DNA from: a virus
DNA: 43,185 bases
Direction: 5' to 3' (one strand)
Virus record (IMG/VR): IMGVR_UViG_3300042864_000422
Location: 1 to 43,185 of that record
The notes beneath the pieces are model-generated. The model had not been told where the DNA came from. It made no database searches and saw only the letters and a program-made list of their open reading frames with translations. The translations under genes were made by a program, and so were the position numbers. The stretch's first letter is position 1. Each line of letters opens with the position of its first letter. Shown here one piece after another: positions 24,834 to 31,004 of the stretch.

Positions 24834-24934
24834 TTCTTCTTCTTGGTAGGTAGGCAAGCACCGACTGAGCATACAAGGAGTAAAATCCCTTGCAGGGCAA
24901 CCAGAGCGAAAAAGCCTAATGCGAGTAGTTCCAT
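24830..24934 (-). CDS. 34-residue single-span membrane protein
   Basis: A short gene seen by direct reading: ATG 24934, TGA overlapping the HNH start. The product MELLALGFFALVALQGILLL, followed by VCSVGACLPTKKKK, has one strong membrane helix and a Lys-rich end. It heads this part of the leftward operon, back-to-back with the rightward gene 24981-25463. ATGA coupling with the HNH gene argues that it is translated. It might be an antiholin-like or regulatory microprotein; no family recognised. Confidence 0.55.
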   Translation of the reverse strand: MELLALGFFALVALQGILLLVCSVGACLPTKKKK

Positions 24935-24980
24935 AGCCCGTATAGCCTTTATGCTTGCTTTTCGAGCGTCAACACGGATA

Positions 24981-25463
24981 ATGACAAATAATTTTATGGA
25001 TTACGAGTCAAGCCCAGAACGCCTATCTACTAACCCCACCCACAAACGGACGGGGAAGCGACTGCCCAAGGAGACGCAGGAGAAGGTGCAGGAGATGCTC
25101 AAGGACGGCTCTGGGGCTTCGGAGATTAACCAAGTCACGGGGGTGAACCGCACGACTGTGATTGCGATGCGACAGAATATGGAGTCCAATTCTGAATTCC
25201 AATTAGGCACTTGGAAAAAGCAAACTGCGACTTTGATGTCCCAGATTGTCAGCCGTGGCTCTACCCGCCTCCTAGAAGAAATCGAGAATATTCCCGCTGG
25301 TCAGTTGCCCCTAGCCATCGCCATTATGACCGACAAGGTCTTAGCCCTACAGGACGCTCCCACAGTCATCGTAGAGCATAGGCTTAGGGTCAGCCACGAA
25401 GATATCAACGCTATGCTGAAGGGCGATATCATTGATTTGCCCCCTGCCAAAGAATCACCTTGA
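24981..25463 (+). CDS. Helix-turn-helix protein, small terminase or regulator candidate
   Basis: A 160-residue protein. ATG 24981 clears the divergent gene, while the open frame further upstream overlaps leftward coding. Residues about 20-55 (RLPKETQEKVQEMLKDGSGA, then SEINQVTGVNRTTVIAMRQ) are a resolvase-type helix-turn-helix. The middle is a helical, probably oligomerising region and the end is acidic and Pro-rich (DIIDLPPAKESP). This order resembles phage small terminases, but it lies far from the large terminase and against the surrounding direction, so a transcription regulator is as likely. Confidence 0.6.
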   Translation: MTNNFMDYESSPERLSTNPTHKRTGKRLPKETQEKVQEMLKDGSGASEINQVTGVNRTTVIAMRQNMESNSEFQLGTWKKQTATLMSQIVSRGSTRLLEEIENIPAGQLPLAIAIMTDKVLALQDAPTVIVEHRLRVSHEDINAMLKGDIIDLPPAKESP

Positions 25464-25489
25464 CAGAGTAATACTGCTTTGTTTATTGG
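25460..25489 (+). promoter_or_regulatory. Possible promoter for 25499-25762
   Basis: TTGACA at 25460-25465 overlaps the stop codon of the upstream gene and is followed after 16-17 bases by TTTATTG. The next ATG is 10 bases beyond, so the transcript would have almost no leader. The -10 match is weak. Confidence 0.3.
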
Positions 25490-25498
25490 GTCTTCTGT

Positions 25499-25762
25499 AT
25501 GTTCCAATACAGATTCAAAAACCTAAACATCAAGCACGAAGGACTTGACCTGTTGGTCAATGGCTCTGCTGGATACACAATCGAAGACTACGAAGAGGAC
25601 GGCAAGCAAGCCCTGTTTGAGTCCGCTGAACTCTATGACGCTCTGGGCAAGGACGGCTATGTGACCTCTAAGGAAGTCCTAGGCTATATGTCCGACAGCG
25701 TGGTCGAAGCCTTAAACAAGGACTCCCACCTGTGCCGTGTCTTAGGCGGGAAGATTATCTAA
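25499..25762 (+). CDS. Small acidic protein, unknown function
   Basis: An 87-residue acidic protein (YTIEDYEEDGKQALFESAEL near the middle). It is the second of two rightward genes inserted in the leftward block and has no Shine-Dalgarno sequence. A leftward terminator lies just after its end. No family recognised. Confidence 0.5.
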   Translation: MFQYRFKNLNIKHEGLDLLVNGSAGYTIEDYEEDGKQALFESAELYDALGKDGYVTSKEVLGYMSDSVVEALNKDSHLCRVLGGKII

Positions 25763-25795
25763 AATAACAAAGCCCACCAGCCATATCTGGTGAGC
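25762..25795 (-). terminator. Intrinsic terminator for the leftward transcript
   Basis: The arms GCCCACCAG (25772-25780) and CTGGTGAGC (25787-25795) pair over 9 positions with one mismatch around a 6-base loop. Reading leftward the hairpin is followed by TTTGTTATTTT. It would stop transcripts from the 28-26 kb genes before they enter the convergent gene 25499-25762. Confidence 0.7.
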
Positions 25796-25834
25796 CTTGT
25801 GAACTCTGACTTTATATGGGAAGTTAGTTCAGTA

Positions 25835-26065
25835 TCATTTGGATTCTTGGGATTCGATGTAGGAGACTCGCTCAAGGTTGGCTTTAAGGAATCGCACGAC
25901 CTCCTCACAGGCGTAGGACTCGTTACCAGCCTCCTCAAGTTGGTCTTCCCACTCCCACTCTTCATTGTTGTGGGGGTTATTCTTGATTTCATTAAACTCC
26001 CTGCGAGCGACCTTGAGGTTCGCTTCAGCGATTTTAATCAGCATTTTGATTGTCTTGGTATCCAT
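25835..26065 (-). CDS. Small helical acidic protein
   Basis: A 76-residue protein from ATG 26065 (context CGCCTAATATGG); the longer frame from 26155 overlaps the previous gene and is rejected. Helical and charged (MLIKIAEANLKVARREFNEI, then a Glu/Asn-rich stretch and YACEEVVRFLKANLERV). No family recognised. It is the last leftward gene before the terminator. Confidence 0.5.
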   Translation of the reverse strand: MDTKTIKMLIKIAEANLKVARREFNEIKNNPHNNEEWEWEDQLEEAGNESYACEEVVRFLKANLERVSYIESQESK

Positions 26066-26066
26066 A

Positions 26067-26312
26067 TTAGGCGAAGGTCTTCTTGGCGATGACAGAGAAC
26101 TCGTCCCCGTCCTTGACCAGACGGACACGGAAGCCAGCCTTGCGGACAGCCTCACAGGTGGAGTTGTAGTAGCGGATAGCCTTCACGGGGTCAGTAGAGG
26201 AGAACATCCCCTCATATGTGGCTTTAGAATTCCTAGACTCCTCCACACGGAATACTGTTTTATCAGTAACCGCAATGGACTTGCCGAGGACGAGGATGCT
26301 GTGGTTTTGCAT
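26067..26312 (-). CDS. Small unknown protein
   Basis: An 81-residue protein from ATG 26312 (context AATCCTAAAATG); the upstream frame to 26501 lies over the preceding gene. Content: HSILVLGKSIAVTDKTVFRV, then DPVKAIRYYNSTCEAVRKAG and VRLVKDGDEFSV. The alternating strands and single helix resemble small beta-alpha-beta proteins in phage early regions. Function unknown. Confidence 0.5.
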   Translation of the reverse strand: MQNHSILVLGKSIAVTDKTVFRVEESRNSKATYEGMFSSTDPVKAIRYYNSTCEAVRKAGFRVRLVKDGDEFSVIAKKTFA

Positions 26313-26313
26313 T

Positions 26314-26622
26314 TTAGGATTGGGCATCGATGAGAGCCTGTTCTTCCTTTGCGTGTAACTCAAGCAATTCTTCTGAATTGGTGTCGCTGGCGAGGACACC
26401 AGCAGAGCCGTAACTGCAAATCTGAATGAGGAAAAGGTGGTACTTAACAACAGAACCTTTTTCAGTTTCCCAGATAACCTTGGTCTTCTTGCGGTCAACA
26501 AGAAGTTTGAGCATATCGATACTGCTTGTGTGCTGATAGAACTGCTGGTCGAGGCACTTGCCTTCGTTGTCTACGAGGGTCGTGTTTAGAATCCAGCAGG
26601 AGTGGTTATCTTTGATTTTCAT
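26314..26622 (-). CDS. Small unknown protein
   Basis: A 102-residue protein beginning MKIKDNHSCWILNTTLVDNE and ending with an acidic helix (SEELLELHAKEEQALIDAQS). Hydrophobic strands surround KYHLFLIQICSYGSAGVLAS. The start lies after AAGCCAAATG, with no Shine-Dalgarno sequence. No known motif. Confidence 0.5.
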   Translation of the reverse strand: MKIKDNHSCWILNTTLVDNEGKCLDQQFYQHTSSIDMLKLLVDRKKTKVIWETEKGSVVKYHLFLIQICSYGSAGVLASDTNSEELLELHAKEEQALIDAQS

Positions 26623-26638
26623 TTGGCTTTATTTTGGG

Positions 26639-26908
26639 TTAGGAAAGGTATTCTCCAGCGAGGTAGTCGCAGAGTTCAAAGTTTTCGTTTAAGTTATCTA
26701 GGATAGAATCTTGGAGAGCCGTGATGTCTTCCTTGGTCAGACCCGTTTCGACCTTCGGGTCGTATGGCGTTACCATAAAAGACCAATCTTTAATCTTTAC
26801 GCTGGTGAAGCGAGCGAACCCGCCCTCGACCTCGTAGTGTGCGTGACCGCTGACTTTTACAGTACGGCTACCGAGTTCGATTTCGATGTTATCCAGAGGA
26901 TATTTCAT
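26639..26908 (-). CDS. Small beta-rich unknown protein
   Basis: An 89-residue protein from ATG 26908, preceded by CAAATCCTAATCCTATG, a variant of the start context used in the rightward operon. The N-terminal half is beta-rich (YPLDNIEIELGSRTVKVSGH), the end acidic and helical. The upstream frame to 26992 overlaps the neighbouring gene and is rejected. No family recognised. Confidence 0.5.
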   Translation of the reverse strand: MKYPLDNIEIELGSRTVKVSGHAHYEVEGGFARFTSVKIKDWSFMVTPYDPKVETGLTKEDITALQDSILDNLNENFELCDYLAGEYLS

Positions 26909-26912
26909 AGGA

Positions 26913-27200
26913 TTAGGATTTGAGGTAGATGCAGATGACCTTGGTGCTTTTTGCGTTACTGCTGATTTCAATTTCAAAAATGTTGTCGTCAATTGATTCC
27001 ACTTCGTAGATACCGCTGGACATCTTTTCGAGGGCGTTCTTTACCTTCTTAGGATTCTCTTCGGCGTAGTAGTATTCGCCTTCGCATCCGCATCGGCAAC
27101 AGTTTCCTTTACCGATGTAGACCTTATCTACTTGGGAGAGCGAGATGACCTTGTTCGTCTTTCGAGCGACAGGCGTGTGGTGGATGAAGTACGAGTCCAT
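26913..27200 (-). CDS. Small protein with a Cys cluster
   Basis: A 95-residue protein from ATG 27200, context CTTCTAACTATGG. It has CCRCGCEG at about residues 34-41, a possible partial metal site, then acidic strands (YEVESIDDNIFEIEISSNAK). The frame stays open another 97 codons upstream to 27491, but that stretch holds strong hairpins and reads as leader RNA. No known family. Confidence 0.5.
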   Translation of the reverse strand: MDSYFIHHTPVARKTNKVISLSQVDKVYIGKGNCCRCGCEGEYYYAEENPKKVKNALEKMSSGIYEVESIDDNIFEIEISSNAKSTKVICIYLKS

Positions 27201-27255
27201 AGTTAGAAGTGTGGAGGGTTTTTTATGTATTACAAGAAGTATTTTAAGGAAAGTC

Positions 27256-27282
27256 GGGGGAGAGTTTAGCCTCCCCTTTTTA
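27256..27282. terminator. GC hairpin with T-run, leader of 26913-27200
   Basis: GGGGAG (27257-27262) and CTCCCC (27271-27276) pair around an 8-base loop. On the plus strand TTTTTA follows directly, while on the minus strand only a mixed CGACTTTCC follows. It lies in the untranslated stretch before a leftward gene, so it may stop rightward antisense transcripts or be a structured leader element. Confidence 0.35.
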
Positions 27283-27310
27283 TTATGGGTTGGTGCATTT
27301 GAAATTAATC

Positions 27311-27392
27311 GCTCACGACAGCACCCATCTGTAACCAAATATGAGTTAGAAAACAGCGGACTTCGTTGCCTATAATCCGTACTGCCGTGAGC
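27311..27392 (-). ncRNA. Candidate structured RNA with an 11-bp closing helix
   Basis: The ends GCTCACGGCAG and CTGTCGTGAGC (minus strand) pair over 11 positions. Ten are Watson-Crick and one is G-U on the minus strand but A-C on the plus strand, pointing to a leftward RNA. Inside are two shorter helices (CGGA/TCCG and ACAG/CTGT). It lies in a 313-base gene-free gap between 27200 and 27514. It does not fold as a normal tRNA because no T-loop consensus is present. Type unknown: ncRNA or cis-regulatory leader. Confidence 0.45.
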
Positions 27393-27424
27393 AAAGTGAA
27401 TTAGGAAAACCATATGGCTTTTAC

Positions 27425-27472
27425 CTGTTTCTTTTATTATTGGGCAATGATGAATCCACCCGCAAGAAACAG
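27425..27472 (-). other. 9-bp inverted repeat beside the structured RNA
   Basis: CTGTTTCTT (27425-27433) and AAGAAACAG (27464-27472) are perfect inverted repeats 30 bases apart, in the same gene-free gap as the 27311-27392 element. They may form a second stem-loop of one leader RNA or an operator. Nothing coding is convincing here. Confidence 0.35.
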
Positions 27473-27489
27473 AACCTAAATTTTCCCGC

Positions 27490-27510
27490 ATAAAGGGGAG
27501 TTACCCCCTG
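27490..27510 (-). terminator. Hairpin after the histone-fold-like gene
   Basis: Just past the leftward stop at 27514, AGGGG and CCCCT pair around a 6-base loop, followed in the leftward direction by TTTATG. A short, moderate terminator that would separate this gene from the structured RNA. Confidence 0.4.
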
Positions 27511-27513
27511 CAA

Positions 27514-27717
27514 CTATCGACCAGAGCGACCAAGGACATAGCCAGCGAGGGCGTTATCCAAGGTCTTCTTGCCACCATTATGTTCAGAGCAAGCGGAGCG
27601 AAGTTTGTTTTGAAGATAGTAATCGAGTTGAGCGAGGAAATCCTTGCTTACACGCTTACCATATTCCTGTTTGCAAAACTTCTTAACGCCAGCCGTGTTA
27701 ATGTATTTTAGTTTCAT
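27514..27717 (-). CDS. Histone-fold-like small protein
   Basis: A 67-residue basic protein from ATG 27717. The string GKRVSKDFLAQLDYYLQNKL followed by RSACSEHNGGKKTLDNALAG matches the layout of single histone-fold units: R-V-S before a long central helix, an Ala-rich end and G-(R/K)-K-T-L before the last helix. It resembles small bacterial and phage histone-fold (DUF1931-like) sequences. It could compact or coat phage or host DNA. The call is from pattern recognition alone. It has its own weak terminator downstream and another hairpin upstream. Confidence 0.45.
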   Translation of the reverse strand: MKLKYINTAGVKKFCKQEYGKRVSKDFLAQLDYYLQNKLRSACSEHNGGKKTLDNALAGYVLGRSGR

Positions 27718-27769
27718 ATGCGGGATGTGAAAGAACAGAAAGGGAATCAATCTACTGTAATACCATTCG

Positions 27770-27804
27770 TCAAACAAAAAGAAGGGGTTAGTAACTTCCC
27801 CCCT
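27770..27804 (-). terminator. Intrinsic terminator after 27809-28234
   Basis: Immediately past the leftward stop at 27809, a G4 and C4 arm pair (27784-27787 with 27798-27801) around TTAGTAACTT, followed leftward by TTCTTTTTGTTTG. The T-rich tail is convincing, the stem short. Confidence 0.5.
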
Positions 27805-27808
27805 CGGA

Positions 27809-28234
27809 TTACTTCTGCTGGTCAGCCAGAGCCTTGACCATCTTCTCCAGCGTCACCTTGACGGCTTCAGCGACCTCCTTCTTGATGTCCTCCTCGCTCA
27901 TAGGAGCAGGGCTGGCATCGTTGAACAGGTCACGAACCTTCTCGTCAATGTCGAGGTCTTCGACAGCGGACTCGACAGCATCGGAAACCTTGTTTTCAAC
28001 TTCATCATCCACATAGGAGATGGTAGCGTAATCGTTATTATTGAGATACGATTCGATGTTGTCGTCTAAATCGCACGAGGCGATGTAGTCGTCCATATCG
28101 GGAATCTCAATTTCCTCGACCACATTTTCGAGGTTTTCGATTTTGGTTTTCAGTTCCTCGTTTTGCTTTTTGAGCAGAGCGAGGTCAGAGACCAGCGTGT
28201 TCAGACCCAGCAGTTTCATAATCAGTTTTTTCAT
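27809..28234 (-). CDS. Acidic coiled-coil protein, first leftward gene
   Basis: A 141-residue protein from ATG 28234; the frame continues upstream to 28381 but passes through a hairpin and A-rich leader, so the shorter form is preferred. A basic start (MKKLIMKLLGLN), then a coiled coil (LALLKKQNEELKTKIENLEN), then a very acidic middle rich in Asp/Glu (about 48-110) and a helical end (EVAEAVKVTLEKMVKALADQ). Such acidic proteins sometimes mimic DNA, but no motif proves it. First gene of the leftward block, so probably expressed early. Confidence 0.6.
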   Translation of the reverse strand: MKKLIMKLLGLNTLVSDLALLKKQNEELKTKIENLENVVEEIEIPDMDDYIASCDLDDNIESYLNNNDYATISYVDDEVENKVSDAVESAVEDLDIDEKVRDLFNDASPAPMSEEDIKKEVAEAVKVTLEKMVKALADQQK

Positions 28235-28269
28235 ATCGGTTTTTTGTTTTTGTTTTTTGGTATCCCCCT

Positions 28270-28285
28270 CCCGCACGATTGCGGG
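28270..28285. promoter_or_regulatory. Hairpin in the leader of the first leftward gene
   Basis: A perfect 6-bp stem CCCGCA/TGCGGG with loop CGAT, 36 bases before the ATG at 28234 and followed leftward by an A-rich leader. It could stabilise or attenuate the leftward early transcript. Confidence 0.4.
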
Positions 28286-28589
28286 TTTAGGGAAAGTAGA
28301 CTGAGAAAGAGCGTGAGGGTTTTTAGACCCTGCACATACGATGGAAAGACTTTTTACGACAGGCTCAACTGCTTTTATCAAGAACCTTTACGCAGTAGTA
28401 ACGCTAATGGTCTTTATAAGTTTACCTCAGTTTATAATATTATAATAGAATTATAAATAACCAGCCGTGGTTTATTATAGAATTATAAAAGCACAGTAGA
28501 ATCTAGATTTAGAATCCTAATCCCGTTAACCTAACCTGTGATTCCGTGATTAGAAAACAGGTAGCAGGCTTCGTGCCAAGACCCTATAC

Positions 28590-28676
28590 ACAATTGTAAA
28601 TAAGATGTAAAAATGCAAAGAGCCTCTACAATCGATTCTAAGGTGGGGGTATCAAGAGCCTATACCTACCCCTAGG
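28590..28676. repeat. Intergenic long repeat, copy 1
   Basis: Begins ACAATTGTAAATAAGATGTA, then further on CGATTCTAAGGTGGGGGTAT and a CTATACCTACCCCTA end. Copy 2 at 28951 has the same order of words with diverged spacers. On the minus strand this copy reads TTTACA, 17 bases, TATAGG, a plausible leftward promoter. Confidence 0.6.
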
Positions 28677-28950
28677 CTGACCCTTGCAAGAGCCTTGTAG
28701 GGCAACTGTGCAAGAAGTTGTAAAGCGTTGTAAATCAACGACTTGCAAACGATAGTGAACATCCGTTCAATCAAGCACAAAATAGGGGGTCAGAGACTGC
28801 TATAAGCAATCCTAATGCCCCGTGTAGAATCTCTAATCATAGGTCTGTCAAGTAGGATTCGGACTCTAATCCTGTAATCCTAACTAAAGATATAATGATA
28901 AGTAGATGACTAATGATAACAGGATTCGGGCTGGATAGAATCATTCCAGC

Positions 28951-29041
28951 CAATTGTAAAAAAGATGTCAAATCAACGCTAAGGGGTCTGGCTTCGATTC
29001 TAAGGGGGGTATGTGCAAAGGGTATATCTACCCCTTCACCC
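28951..29041. repeat. Intergenic long repeat, copy 2
   Basis: Begins CCAATTGTAAAAAAGATGTC, then TCGATTCTAAGGGGGGTATG, and ends in GGTATATCTACCCCT. The conserved words are CAATTGTAAA, AAGATGT, CGATTCTAAGG and GGGGTAT. On the minus strand it carries TTGACA in the position of TTTACA of copy 1. A diverged third fragment may lie at 32437-32467. Confidence 0.6.
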
Positions 29042-29222
29042 CTACCTGTAAAGGGCTTGTACACCCCAAAGAATGTGAGACTGAGAAACACACGAAAACC
29101 CCAATAAAAAGGGGTCTATTCTCAATAAGGTGAGACAAGCAAATTCTGCGTCTAAATAGCAAATAAACCTCAATCCTGTAAAGAGACTTGGCACGCTCTC
29201 TGCTATGCGGGCGGGTGCGTTC

Positions 29223-29308
29223 ACTCCAAGGGCGAAGGCTCTGGAAATAAAATGCAGAAATCTGAAAATAGAACTTGAATCGGTAATACACCTGTCCCAC
29301 CTTGGAGT
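29223..29308 (+). other. Long stem-loop candidate upstream of the rightward operon
   Basis: ACTCCAAGG (29223-29231) and CCTTGGAGT (29300-29308) are perfect 9-base inverted repeats enclosing 68 bases. With the hairpins at about 29337 and 29365-29381 (GCGGGC/GCCCGC) they form a row of structures before the ribozyme, suggesting a long folded leader RNA. Confidence 0.4.
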
Positions 29309-29364
29309 CCTGTTCTTCGTCAATCGGTTCTCTCCTCCCGCCCTGCGGGATGGTCGCACAAGAT

Positions 29365-29381
29365 GCGGGCAACTCGCCCGC
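29365..29381 (+). other. GC-rich hairpin in the upstream leader
   Basis: A perfect 6-bp stem GCGGGC/GCCCGC with loop AACTC. No T-run follows, so it is more likely RNA structure than a terminator. Confidence 0.4.
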
Positions 29382-29583
29382 CAGCCAGATGCGTAAAGAT
29401 TCGATACAGAACTCGGTTCATTGAAATTCTACTGTAGGAAGCCCCAGCCCCAGAAGGGCATCGGCATTAATTCCTAAACGACAATCCAGCGTGTGCTAGG
29501 CTGATATATTCCCCGCACGATGGCAGACATTCAGAAACCTAGAAACCTACGGGTAAGAGATTCTAGATTCGTGAATCAACAAA

Positions 29584-29652
29584 GGACGAAACACGGGGGT
29601 AGGTGAAAATCCCACCCCCTTGTCCGTAGGTTACGCCTACGCTGACGAGTCC
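29584..29652 (+). ncRNA. Type II hammerhead ribozyme
   Basis: All core residues are present in the order of a type II (open stem II) hammerhead. GGAC (29584-29587) and GTCC (29649-29652) form stem II. GAA plus A15.1 (29588-29591) precede stem III, where 29591-29600 pairs with 29614-29623 at nine of ten positions, closed by a loop holding GGTGAAAATCC. The cleavage triplet is GTC (C17 at 29624). Stem I is CGTAGG/CCTACG (29625-29630 with 29636-29641) with loop TTACG, followed by the core CTGACGA (29642-29648). Self-cleavage is predicted between 29624 and 29625, about 76 bases before the first gene of the rightward operon, leaving a 5'-OH leader. Confidence 0.85.
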
Positions 29653-29700
29653 GCAGTCACAGATTCAAAACCCATACCAAAAACCAAATACCAAAAACCA

Positions 29701-30006
29701 ATGCACACCGCCGACAAAATGAAACAGGAATTCCGTGTGAGGCAGTTCGCCTCGCTGGACTTCCGTGGTCAACGCTCCGAATGGATTCAAGCGTACTACA
29801 GCAACCTCTTCGACCTCTGGGAGAACCCGCCCTGCGACTACAACTTCAACACGGACGAACTGCTCGCTGAGGCTCGCTGGAAGGTCGAGGACTACGCTGA
29901 GTCCAAAGGCTGGTATCTCGAAAGGGATTCCAAGTGGCAAGTTGCGATGGAGTCTGACGGAGAAATTCACGCTCCGCACGACAAGCACGGAACGCTCTTC
30001 GCCTAA
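29701..30006 (+). CDS. Small acidic unknown protein, first of the rightward operon
   Basis: A 101-residue protein from ATG 29701; the frame is open back to 29620 but that would put the hammerhead core inside coding sequence. It contains FRVRQFASLDFRGQRSEWIQ and a helical AEARWKVEDYAESKG. The leader is a run of AAAACC-like words (CCAAAAACCAATG) without a Shine-Dalgarno sequence. Codons are strongly C-ending compared with the virion genes. No family recognised. Confidence 0.55.
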   Translation: MHTADKMKQEFRVRQFASLDFRGQRSEWIQAYYSNLFDLWENPPCDYNFNTDELLAEARWKVEDYAESKGWYLERDSKWQVAMESDGEIHAPHDKHGTLFA

Positions 30007-30061
30007 TCCTGCATCCAAATTCTAACTACAATTCCCCCCAACCCAAAACCAAAACACAGAT

Positions 30062-30925
30062 ATGAAAATCCAAATCGAAGAAAACGAAACCAAGGTGACG
30101 GACAACCCGTTCTACCAAGTCACGCAGGAGCGTCTCCACCTCCCCGATGGCACGCCCACCCCGTTCTACGGCAATGTCCGCAAGGACACGGGCGTGTGCC
30201 TCAAGGCTGTCACGGAGTCCTACACCATCGTGCAGAACCAAGACCTCATCGAGAAGGCTGAGTCCATCTTCGACACGAAGGGGATGAAGTTCACCCGCAA
30301 GTTCGATGTCACGCAGGACGGCTCTCGGATGTACGCCAACTACACCTTCGCCAATCACGGATTCAAGGTGCAGAAGGATGACTTCCAGATGCGTGTCTCG
30401 ATTCGCAATTCCTTCGATGGCTCGATGAAGGTCAGCCTTGTCGTGGGACTCCTGCGGGTCGTGTGCAGTAACGGAGCGTGGTCGATGGATGGCGGTATCG
30501 ACTTGATGCGGAAGCACACGGCTTCCGTGGATGTCGAGTTCGCCTCCAACGCTGTCGATGTCGCTGTCCGCAACTTCCAATCGCAGTACGACACGCTCGA
30601 CCTCTTCAGTCGCACGAAACTCAATCAGCAGGAAGGTCACGAACTGCTGAATGGTCTGGTGAAGCGTAGCGTTCTCGCTGACAGGGTCGCTGACAAGGTT
30701 CGTGAAATCTGGGAGAAGCCCACTTACGAGCAAGACCGCCAGAGGAATGTCTACAACCTCTGGAACGCTATCACTCAGCACACCACGCACGAGGTCGATG
30801 GTGTCCGCAGGAAGGTGGAACTCGCTACCCGCCTGTCCACCAACGCCACGATGGTTCTGGCTGACCACGCTCGCAAGGGTCGCATCAGCGACCTCTTCGT
30901 CAAGGAACTCCAGAAGAACAACTAA
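30062..30925 (+). CDS. DUF932 family protein
   Basis: A 287-residue protein with the DUF932 layout: PTPFYGNVRKDTG near the start, AVTESYTIVQNQDLIEKAES, ANYTFANHGFKV, a conserved SLVVGLLRVVCSNGAWSMDG and a helical C-terminal half (LVKRSVLADRVADKVREIWE, then VYNLWNAITQHTTH). DUF932 proteins occur in phages and plasmids, often near DNA metabolism or anti-defence genes; their activity is unknown. The leader is A/C-rich (AAACACAGATATG) and preceded by a partial copy of the intergenic cassette. Confidence 0.8.
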   Translation: MKIQIEENETKVTDNPFYQVTQERLHLPDGTPTPFYGNVRKDTGVCLKAVTESYTIVQNQDLIEKAESIFDTKGMKFTRKFDVTQDGSRMYANYTFANHGFKVQKDDFQMRVSIRNSFDGSMKVSLVVGLLRVVCSNGAWSMDGGIDLMRKHTASVDVEFASNAVDVAVRNFQSQYDTLDLFSRTKLNQQEGHELLNGLVKRSVLADRVADKVREIWEKPTYEQDRQRNVYNLWNAITQHTTHEVDGVRRKVELATRLSTNATMVLADHARKGRISDLFVKELQKNN

Positions 30926-30978
30926 TCCTAATCCGACAAAGGGGAAGGGCTGACAACTCAGCCCGACCCCAGCGTCAC

Positions 30979-31004
30979 CAAATCCTAACTACAAAAATCC
31001 TATG
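30979..31004 (+). repeat. Stop-start cassette, copy 1
   Basis: The word CAAATCC followed by TAACTACAAAAATCCTATG runs into the start codon of 31002-31331. The same block recurs before the next three genes with almost no change. It replaces a Shine-Dalgarno leader. Confidence 0.7.

Larger units (their letters stand above)
28286..29583. other. Gene-free 1.3-kb control region between divergent operons
   Basis: No convincing coding sequence on either strand. It holds an AT-rich block (28430-28495, with TTATAATATTATAA), a long imperfect direct repeat (28590 and 28951), many TTGTAAA words, at least 14 GAATC/GATTC sites, a 9-bp inverted repeat (29223/29300) and two GC hairpins near 29337 and 29365-29381. 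It separates the leftward block from the rightward operon, so promoters and operators for both are expected here, possibly also a second origin. No clear consensus promoter stands out. Confidence 0.6.

Noticed and set aside
27311-27392. Structured element as a tRNA
   Set aside because: The closing helix resembles an acceptor, but there is no TTCRANY T-loop and no usable anticodon arm.
26913-27491. 192-codon leftward protein
   Set aside because: The first 97 codons cover strong hairpins and a strand-specific RNA helix; the ATG at 27200 has the CTAACTATG context used elsewhere.
28837-29396. Several 60-114-codon frames on both strands of the control region
   Set aside because: They overlap each other, cross repeats and hairpins, and lack coding composition or the start contexts of this phage.
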